A DNA stretch of 55,710 nt, taken from positions 1 to 55,710 of the forward strand of contig JAUHWT010000024.1 of assembly GCA_030427145.1 (NCBI GenBank). The letters run 5' to 3'. The notes beneath the pieces are model-generated. The model was not told where the DNA came from. It saw nothing but the letters and a program-made list of their open reading frames with translations, and made no database searches. The stretch's first letter is position 1. Each line of letters starts with the position of its first letter. Position numbers and translations under genes: made by a program. Shown here one piece after another: positions 50,177-55,710 of the stretch. This stretch comes from Alphaproteobacteria bacterium. GTDB taxonomy: Bacteria; Pseudomonadota; Alphaproteobacteria; Rhodobacterales; Rhodobacteraceae.

Positions 50177-50413
50177 GGGTGTGGGGTAAGGCGTTGATTT
50201 TGAGAGGTTGAAACGGATTTGGACTACGCCCTGGGCACGGGACAAGGGGCCCTGGCCCCGCCGTGCCTGCGCCGGACCGTCCCCTGGGACGGCGCATGTC
50301 GACGTTTGCTTCGACGCTTGAGCGAAGAGGTACACGACGCCATAAAACCGCGTGGCTCACCCGTTTTGCGGCGCCATCCCCCGGTCCGACGCAGGCACGG
50401 CTCCGCGTGTGGG
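50177..50413. other. Structured convergent intergenic region
   Basis: This 237-base gap separates the convergent envelope genes and holds the inverted repeat listed at 50260-50401. Inside it are smaller stems: CGTCCC/GGGACG (50278-50291) and CTTCG/CGAAG (50309-50327). Short open frames here have no ribosome site. It could be a bidirectional termination region or a small mobile or RNA element. Confidence 0.5.
50260..50401. repeat. Near-perfect 20-bp inverted repeat with 102-bp spacer
   Basis: GCCGTGCCTGCGCCGGACCG (50260-50279) is the reverse complement of 50382-50401 except for one base. The spacer contains further hairpins. The arms could close one long folded RNA, or they could be the ends of a non-autonomous element; no flanking target duplication was recognised. 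Confidence 0.65.
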
Positions 50414-51436
50414 TTACCGGCTGTAGTACTCCCGATACCATTCCACCAGGTTGCGCACGCCTTCGCTCACGGGTGTGGCGGGGCGGTAGCCCGTAGCGGA
50501 CTCCAGCCTTGAGCTGTCGGCGAAGGTGTCTGGCACGTCGCCGGGTTGCAGGGGCAAAAGCTCCTTTTGGGCTTTTTTGCCGAGCGCGTCCTCAATGGCG
50601 GCGATGAAGTCGCCGAGATGGACCGGATCGTTGTTGCCGATGTTGTAGATGCGGAATGGGGCGTTCGACGTGCCTGGATCGGGATTGGCCGCGTCCCAGG
50701 CGGGGTCGGGGGTGGCCGGCTGGTCGGAGGCGCGGATCACGCCATCCACAATGTCGTCGATATAGGTGAAATCGCGGCTGTGGTTGCCATGATTGAACAC
50801 GCGGATGGTGCGGTCGTTGGCGATGGCGTCGGTGAAGAGAAACGGTGCCATGTCCGGGCGGCCCCAGGGACCATAGACCGTGAAGAAGCGCAGCCCGGTG
50901 CAGGGCAGGCCGTAGAGATGGGCGTAGGAATGGGCCATCAACTCATTGGAGCGTTTGGTGGCGGCGTAGAACTGCAACGGGTGGCCAACGCCATGGGCTT
51001 CGGAAAACGGCATGGTGGTGTTGCCGCCATAGACGCTGGAAGTTGAGGCAAAGGTCAGGTGTTTGATGCCGTGGTGGCGGCAGGCCTCCAGGATGTGGGT
51101 GAAGCCCAGAATGTTGCTGTGGACATAGGCGAGCGGGTTTTCGATGGAATAGCGCACCCCGGCCTGGGCGGCCAAGTTGATGACCCGATCCGGTTTTTCG
51201 TCTGAGAAACAGGTATTTACGGCGTTCTGATCCGCCAGATCCTGACGGTGGAAGCTGTAGGGCGTGCCGGTTTTGCGCGCGACCTCATCAAGTCTGGCGA
51301 GGCGGGCCTCCTTGAGGGCAGGATCGTAATAGTCATTTACCACGTCGAAGCCGATAACCGGGTCACCGCGTTCGAGCAGGGCTTTGGCGACGTGGTATCC
51401 AATAAACCCCGCCGATCCCGTGACCAAAGTTCGCAT
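50414..51436 (-). CDS. UDP-glucuronate 4-epimerase-like NAD-dependent epimerase
   Basis: From ATG 51436 the product has 340 residues. The extended short-chain dehydrogenase pattern is clear: Rossmann [20 protein letters not shown], the [16 protein letters not shown] region, catalytic Ser in [12 protein letters not shown] and Tyr-x3-Lys in [33 protein letters not shown] and [12 protein letters not shown] are typical of LpsL/GAE-type epimerases that make UDP-galacturonate. It is 13 bases from the UDP-glucose dehydrogenase gene on the same strand, so the pair would convert UDP-glucose to UDP-glucuronate to UDP-galacturonate for surface polysaccharide. Confidence 0.92.
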   Translation of the reverse strand: MRTLVTGSAGFIGYHVAKALLERGDPVIGFDVVNDYYDPALKEARLARLDEVARKTGTPYSFHRQDLADQNAVNTCFSDEKPDRVINLAAQAGVRYSIENPLAYVHSNILGFTHILEACRHHGIKHLTFASTSSVYGGNTTMPFSEAHGVGHPLQFYAATKRSNELMAHSYAHLYGLPCTGLRFFTVYGPWGRPDMAPFLFTDAIANDRTIRVFNHGNHSRDFTYIDDIVDGVIRASDQPATPDPAWDAANPDPGTSNAPFRIYNIGNNDPVHLGDFIAAIEDALGKKAQKELLPLQPGDVPDTFADSSRLESATGYRPATPVSEGVRNLVEWYREYYSR

Positions 51437-51449
51437 TTCGACGGCTCCG

Positions 51450-52808
51450 TTAAGATGCGGTTTCCGGGGATTTGGCCGTGCCTGGTAGACCGCGGCCAAT
51501 GGCATAGTAGTCGAAACCGCGTTTTGCCATGCGCCTCGGGTCAAAGAGGTTGCGGCCGTCGAAAATCACCGGTTTTGACAGACGCTCCATGATGAGGTCG
51601 AAATCGGGTGCGCGGAAGGCCTCCCATTCGGTCATGGTCACGAGCGCGTCGGCACCTTTCAGGCAGCCTTCCTTGGTGCCGCAGAGGGTGAGGTCGTCGC
51701 GGTCGCCGTAGATGCGCTGGGTTTCCTCCATCGCCTCGGGGTCATAGGCCTGAACCTTCGCGCCGGCGGCCCAGAGAGCCTCCATTAGATTTCGGCTTGC
51801 GGCTTCGCGCATGTCGTCGGTCTTGGGTTTGAAGCTGAGGCCCCAGAGAGCAAAGGTTTTGCCGGAAAGATCGCCTTTGAAGTGGTGGAGGATCTTTTCG
51901 AAGATGACGTTTTTCTGGGCGTTGTTGCGGTTTTCCACGGCGTTGAGCACGATGGGATCGAAGCCGTTCTCCTGAGCCGTGTGGATCAATGCCTTGACAT
52001 CCTTGGGGAAACAGGATCCACCATAACCCGCGCCGGGATAGATGAAATGGTAGCCGATGCGCTGGTCGGCGCCAATGCCGACGCGCACGCTCTCAATATC
52101 GGCGCCGAGTTTTTCGGCGAGGTTCGCGATCTCGTTGATGAAGCTGATCTTGGTCGCGAGCATGCAGTTTGCGGCATATTTCGTCAGTTCCGCCGAGCGC
52201 ACGTCCATAACGATGACTTTGTCGCGGGAGCGGTTGAACGGCTCGTAGACCTCGCGCATCAGGTCCTCGGTCTCACGGTTGGTAGTGCCGATGACGATGC
52301 GGTCGGGGCTCATGCAGTCGGCAACGGCGGCGCCCTCCTTGAGGAATTCCGGGTTGGAGACAACGTCGAAATCGAGGGTGCTGCCCCGTGCCGCGAGGGT
52401 TTTGGCGACGCGTTCGCGCACCTTGTCGGCGGTGCCGACCGGCACGGTGGACTTGTTGATGATGACCTTGGGCCGGGTCATGTGTTCCGCAATGGTTTCA
52501 GCCACTTTCAGGACATACTGAAGGTCAGCTGATCCGTCCTCGTCGGGCGGGGTGCCGACGGCAATGAACTGCATGTCGCCGTGTTCAACACCCTGGACGG
52601 CGTCGGTGGTGAAGTTGAGGCGGCCGTCGGCGTGGTTCTTGACCACCATGTCCTCGAGCCCCGGCTCATAGATGGGGATGCGTCCGGCCTTCAGTCCCTC
52701 AACCTTTGCGGCGTCCACGTCGATGCACAGGACGTCATGGCCAACCTGGGCAAGGACCGTGCCCTGTACCAGTCCGACATAGCCGGTTCCAAAGACCGTA
52801 ATCCTCAT
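51450..52808 (-). CDS. ugd: UDP-glucose 6-dehydrogenase
   Basis: From ATG 52808 the product has 452 residues; a TTG at 52811 adds one. It has the N-terminal Rossmann motif [20 protein letters not shown], the [20 protein letters not shown] motif with the catalytic-domain Glu, and the catalytic Cys in [17 protein letters not shown]. The C-terminal domain holds [18 protein letters not shown]. It oxidises UDP-glucose to UDP-glucuronate with two NAD+. It is upstream of the epimerase in one operon. The gene is divergent from the AcuI-like gene. Confidence 0.96.
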   Translation of the reverse strand: MRITVFGTGYVGLVQGTVLAQVGHDVLCIDVDAAKVEGLKAGRIPIYEPGLEDMVVKNHADGRLNFTTDAVQGVEHGDMQFIAVGTPPDEDGSADLQYVLKVAETIAEHMTRPKVIINKSTVPVGTADKVRERVAKTLAARGSTLDFDVVSNPEFLKEGAAVADCMSPDRIVIGTTNRETEDLMREVYEPFNRSRDKVIVMDVRSAELTKYAANCMLATKISFINEIANLAEKLGADIESVRVGIGADQRIGYHFIYPGAGYGGSCFPKDVKALIHTAQENGFDPIVLNAVENRNNAQKNVIFEKILHHFKGDLSGKTFALWGLSFKPKTDDMREAASRNLMEALWAAGAKVQAYDPEAMEETQRIYGDRDDLTLCGTKEGCLKGADALVTMTEWEAFRAPDFDLIMERLSKPVIFDGRNLFDPRRMAKRGFDYYAIGRGLPGTAKSPETAS

Positions 52809-53052
52809 CAATACACCCCATTTCCCAAATAATCTGACCGTCCGGTGACCGGATCGTCAGGGGTAGTAGCAACATTAATTGATGGGGCCAATAGATTTGG
52901 GTCCTGGGGGACGGGTGGTGTTGCGGTTTAGACATGTGGGCAATCCCTGCCGGAGACAGGAAGATGCTGGCCTTGTGGATTTGAATGATGCACAAAAACC
53001 GTGTGGGCCTGCGCCCGCAAAGGGGATGTATCAAACGGCACAAGGGGGACAC
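52809..53052. promoter_or_regulatory. Divergent intergenic region between ugd and the acuI-like gene
   Basis: This 244-base stretch must contain the divergent promoters of the polysaccharide-precursor operon (minus strand) and of the AcuI-like gene. I recognise no strong operator in it. Open frames crossing it lack ribosome sites. Confidence 0.3.
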
Positions 53053-54042
53053 ATGGTCAGGGCACTGGTGGTTGAGAAGGCGGAGGATGGCAGCACCTCG
53101 GCGGGGGTTCAGGATCTGGAGATGGACCGGTTTCCGCAGGGGGACGTGACCGTTGCGGTTGAGTATTCCACGCTGAACTACAAGGACGGTCTGTGTATTG
53201 GGCCGGGCGGGGGACTGGTGCGGACATATCCGCATGTGCCGGGCATTGATTTCGCCGGAACGGTCGAGAGCTCGAATGACGACCGCTACAGCCCGGGTGA
53301 CAGGGTGATCCTGACCGGCTGGCGCGTGGGTGAGGTGCACTGGGGCGGTTATGCCGAGAAGGCGCGGGTCAGCGGTGACTGGCTGGTGCCGCTGCCGGAA
53401 GGTTTGACGACGCGGCAGGCGATGGCCGTAGGCACGGCGGGGTTTACCGCGATGCTGGCCGTGAATGCCTTGGAGGCGCATGGACTGATTCCGCGGCATG
53501 GCCCGGTCCTGGTGACCGGGGCTGCGGGGGGTGTGGGGTCGGTGGCGACCGCGATCCTGTCCTCGCTCGGGTTTGAGGTGGTGGGCGTATCGGGTCGTCC
53601 GGAAGCCACGGACTACATTACCAGCATGGGCGCGTCGCGGGTGATCGACCGCTCGGAGCTTGCGGAAACGGTGAAACGGCCGCTGGAGGCGGAGACGTGG
53701 GCGGGCTGTGTTGACGCGGTTGGCGGGTCGATGCTGGCGCGGGTGCTGGGGCAGATGAACTATGGCGCGTCCGTTGCGGCCGTGGGCCTGGCGGGGGGTG
53801 CGCAGCTGCCCTGTACGGTTATTCCGTTCCTTCTTCGCGGTGTGAACCTGCTCGGGATCGACAGTGTGATGAAGCCCTATGACGACCGGGTGCGGGCGTG
53901 GAACCGGATTGCCTCGGACCTGCCGATGGAGCGGCTGGAGGAGATGGTTGTTCCTGCGACGCTGGAGGATCTGCCGCAGCTTGGGGCCGATATTCTGCAG
54001 GGTCAGGTGCGGGGCCGCGTGGTTGTTGACGTGAACGCCTGA
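53053..54042 (+). CDS. AcuI-like acrylyl-CoA reductase (YhdH family)
   Basis: From ATG 53053, with AAGGGGG at 53042, the product has 329 residues. It belongs to the zinc-independent medium-chain dehydrogenase/YhdH group: VEYSTLNYKDGLCIGPGG near the start, PHVPGIDFAGTVESSNDDRY, the NADPH-binding GAAGGVGSVATAILSSLGFE and VVGVSGRPEATDYITSMGAS with RVIDR. AcuI reduces acryloyl-CoA to propionyl-CoA with NADPH and detoxifies acrylate from DMSP in marine bacteria. No DMSP lyase gene is in the window. The neighbouring gene is an acetyl-CoA-synthetase-type ligase, on the same strand after 474 bases. Confidence 0.88.
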   Translation: MVRALVVEKAEDGSTSAGVQDLEMDRFPQGDVTVAVEYSTLNYKDGLCIGPGGGLVRTYPHVPGIDFAGTVESSNDDRYSPGDRVILTGWRVGEVHWGGYAEKARVSGDWLVPLPEGLTTRQAMAVGTAGFTAMLAVNALEAHGLIPRHGPVLVTGAAGGVGSVATAILSSLGFEVVGVSGRPEATDYITSMGASRVIDRSELAETVKRPLEAETWAGCVDAVGGSMLARVLGQMNYGASVAAVGLAGGAQLPCTVIPFLLRGVNLLGIDSVMKPYDDRVRAWNRIASDLPMERLEEMVVPATLEDLPQLGADILQGQVRGRVVVDVNA

Positions 54043-54516
54043 GCGGGGGGATTCGCGGAGCCGGTTCCTGATGGGTGGGATTTCCGGCTCCCGTTAGAAA
54101 TGTCAGGCGGCGTCAGATGGTCCGGGGCTGATTGGTCGCGGAGGGCGTGGCCTAATGGTTGATTTTCCGCGTTTGCGCGGCCGCCGGAGCCGTTCGGTGG
54201 AAATACTCATACAAATTTCGCGGCACGGTTGATTTTTTTGCCGCAAGTAACGAAGGTTACATGGTTTTGATGCGCCGGGCGGGTTTGGTGCCCGGAACTG
54301 TTGGCGTACCCGGAAGGAGGTCCGTGAGAGGGTTTCGTCCGGTGAATAGTTAATTTTTGACAGTTTTTCATAACAGGGGAGTTTTTATTTTACAAAATAA
54401 ACCCATTGATAACAGTGGCATATATATTTTTTGACAAAATATGCTATTAAGGGTGCAACAAAGAACACCGACGCCCTGCGGCGTGAATAAAAATATCGTG
54501 ACCTGGGAGTGAGAAA
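54043..54516 (+). promoter_or_regulatory. Long leader/promoter region before the acs-like gene
   Basis: The 474-base gap opens with a hairpin after the acuI-like stop (GGAGCCGG 54057-54064 pairs with CCGGCTCC 54084-54091). Its last 170 bases are strongly A/T-rich, unlike the rest of the window, with an inverted repeat TTTATTTT/AAAATAAA (54384-54401) and a TTGACA hexamer (54431-54436). The promoter of the acs-like gene is probably here. A 64-codon open frame at 54159-54353 has no ribosome site and is unlikely to be a gene. Confidence 0.5.
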
Positions 54517-55710
54517 ATGTCTGACGAGGTAATGGATAATACGGCTGATGCTGGCACGGGTTCGGGCCCGGGTGGTGTCACCCCCCATATCGACCTTGCG
54601 CGTTATGAGGAGATGTACGCGGCGTCGGTTTCGGATCCGGAGGGGTTCTGGCGGGAGCACGGGCAGCGGGTTGACTGGATCCGGCCCTATACGAAGGTGA
54701 AGAACACTTCGTTCGAGCCGGGGAACGTGAGCATCAAATGGTATGAGGACGGCACGCTGAACGTGGCGGCCAACTGCATCGACCGGCACCTGGCGACGCG
54801 GGGTGACCAGACGGCGATCCTGTTTGAGCCGGACGACCCGAAGGACCCGGCGCTGCACATCACCTACCGCCAGCTGCATGACAGCGTCTGCCGCATGGCG
54901 AATGTGCTGAAGGACCTCGGCGTGGGGAAGGGGGACCGGGTGGTTCTGTACCTGCCGATGATCCCGGAAGCGGCCTACGCGATGCTTGCCTGTGCACGGA
55001 TCGGCGCCATTCACTCGATCGTTTTCGCGGGCTTCTCGCCGGACGCGCTGGCAGCAAGAATTAATGGCTCCGAGGCGAAGGTGGTGATCACCGCCGACCA
55101 CGCGCCGCGGGGCGGGCGGATCACGCATCTCAAATCCAATACCGATGAGGCGCTGCTGCACTGCTCCGACAGGGTGAAGTGCCTGGTGGTCAAGCATACC
55201 GGGGCCCAGACCACCTGGATCGCCGACCGGGATGTGGACTGCAACGCGCTGATGGCCGGGGCCTCGAACGAATGCGCGCCGGAGGAGATGAACGCGGAGG
55301 ATCCGCTGTTCATTCTCTACACCTCCGGCTCCACCGGCCAGCCCAAGGGCGTGGTGCACAGCTCCGGCGGCTATCTCGTCTACGCCTCGATGACCCATGA
55401 GATCGTGTTCGACTACCATGAGGGCGACGTGTTCTGGTGCACGGCCGATGTGGGCTGGGTCACGGGGCACAGCTATATCGTCTACGGACCGCTCGCCAAT
55501 GGCGCGACCACCGTGATGTTTGAGGGCGTGCCGACATTCCCCGATGCCTCGCGCTTCTGGCAGGTTTGCGAGAAGCATGGCGTCAATCAGTTCTACACGG
55601 CCCCCACGGCCATTCGCGCTTTGATGGCGCAGGGCACGGAGTTTGTGGAGAAATGTGACCTTTCCGCCCTGCGCACGCTTGGCACGGTGGGCGAGCCGAT
55701 CAACCCGGAG
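54517..55710 (+). CDS. acs: Acetyl-CoA synthetase-type acyl-CoA ligase, 5' part (cut by window edge)
   Basis: From ATG 54517, with GGGAGTGAG at 54505-54513, 398 codons are visible without a stop; the family is about 650 residues, so roughly 60% is present. [20 protein letters not shown] then DWI, and [19 protein letters not shown], are typical of AcsA, as are [31 protein letters not shown], the P-loop [20 protein letters not shown] and [20 protein letters not shown]. It activates acetate (possibly propionate) with ATP and CoA. With the AcuI-like gene upstream it could belong to short-chain acid use. The start has an acidic, Gly-rich lead (about residues 1-24). Confidence 0.93.
   Translation, partial: MSDEVMDNTADAGTGSGPGGVTPHIDLARYEEMYAASVSDPEGFWREHGQRVDWIRPYTKVKNTSFEPGNVSIKWYEDGTLNVAANCIDRHLATRGDQTAILFEPDDPKDPALHITYRQLHDSVCRMANVLKDLGVGKGDRVVLYLPMIPEAAYAMLACARIGAIHSIVFAGFSPDALAARINGSEAKVVITADHAPRGGRITHLKSNTDEALLHCSDRVKCLVVKHTGAQTTWIADRDVDCNALMAGASNECAPEEMNAEDPLFILYTSGSTGQPKGVVHSSGGYLVYASMTHEIVFDYHEGDVFWCTADVGWVTGHSYIVYGPLANGATTVMFEGVPTFPDASRFWQVCEKHGVNQFYTAPTAIRALMAQGTEFVEKCDLSALRTLGTVGEPINPE

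Noticed and set aside
54159-54353. 64-codon open frame between the acuI-like and acs-like genes
   Set aside because: It has no ribosome site and a composition unlike neighbouring proteins.
54385-55578. Minus-strand open frame opposite the acs-like gene
   Set aside because: It is the complement of a well-recognised acetyl-CoA-synthetase coding region that runs off the window edge.

Overview
The window looks like part of a large secondary replicon (plasmid or chromid) of an alphaproteobacterium, most likely of the Rhodobacterales/Roseobacter type. The reasons are a Rep_3-type initiator facing a parA-parB pair across an iteron origin, TRAP and RbsABC-type importers, a Roseobacter-like chemotaxis operon, an AcuI-type acrylyl-CoA reductase and a gamma-beta fused NAD-dependent formate dehydrogenase. 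Species cannot be named from the sequence.

Layout. 1-84 is the 3' end of an IS630-type transposase. 293-10853 is a motility/chemotaxis block: a FliM-like switch protein, a divergent single-domain response regulator, then STAS-cheY-cheA-cheW-cheR-unknown-MCP-cheB-cheD. 10893-14426 holds an aldo/keto reductase, a FucU-type mutarotase, an EamA exporter and an unknown membrane protein. 14471-21612 is a probable methylthioribose uptake and salvage module: an RbsABC-type importer diverges from mtnK-mtnA across a near-perfect 34-bp palindrome, and a SorC-type regulator follows. 21685-26118 is the replication and partition locus: rep, 22-bp iterons, parA, parB, and two copies of a parS-like palindrome. 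The G/C bias of the + strand appears to change sign near this locus.

26167-34393 is a one-carbon/formate block: LysR regulator, formate-tetrahydrofolate ligase, fused FdsGB, two unusual small genes, FdsA. A BrnT/BrnA toxin-antitoxin pair follows (34398-34863). 35079-43645 is the most interesting region: a TauE-type anion exporter, a Gfo/Idh/MocA protein, a GntR regulator, and then an SsuD-like flavin monooxygenase, an aldo/keto reductase, a flavin reductase and a complete TRAP transporter. The enzyme trio has the composition of the SmoC-SmoB-SmoA oxidative desulfurisation pathway for sulfoquinovose. A TRAP importer replaces the ABC importer of the described system, and a Gfo/Idh/MocA protein sits where a sulfoquinovosidase would be expected.

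43968-52808 is a cell-envelope block: an unknown membrane-anchored protein, a small exported protein, two glycosyltransferase-like proteins with a coupled unknown gene, UDP-glucuronate epimerase and UDP-glucose dehydrogenase. The window ends with acuI-like and acs-like genes, the latter cut by the window edge. I saw no rRNA, tRNA or CRISPR array. All functional names come from motif and family recognition by eye; no database search was run.
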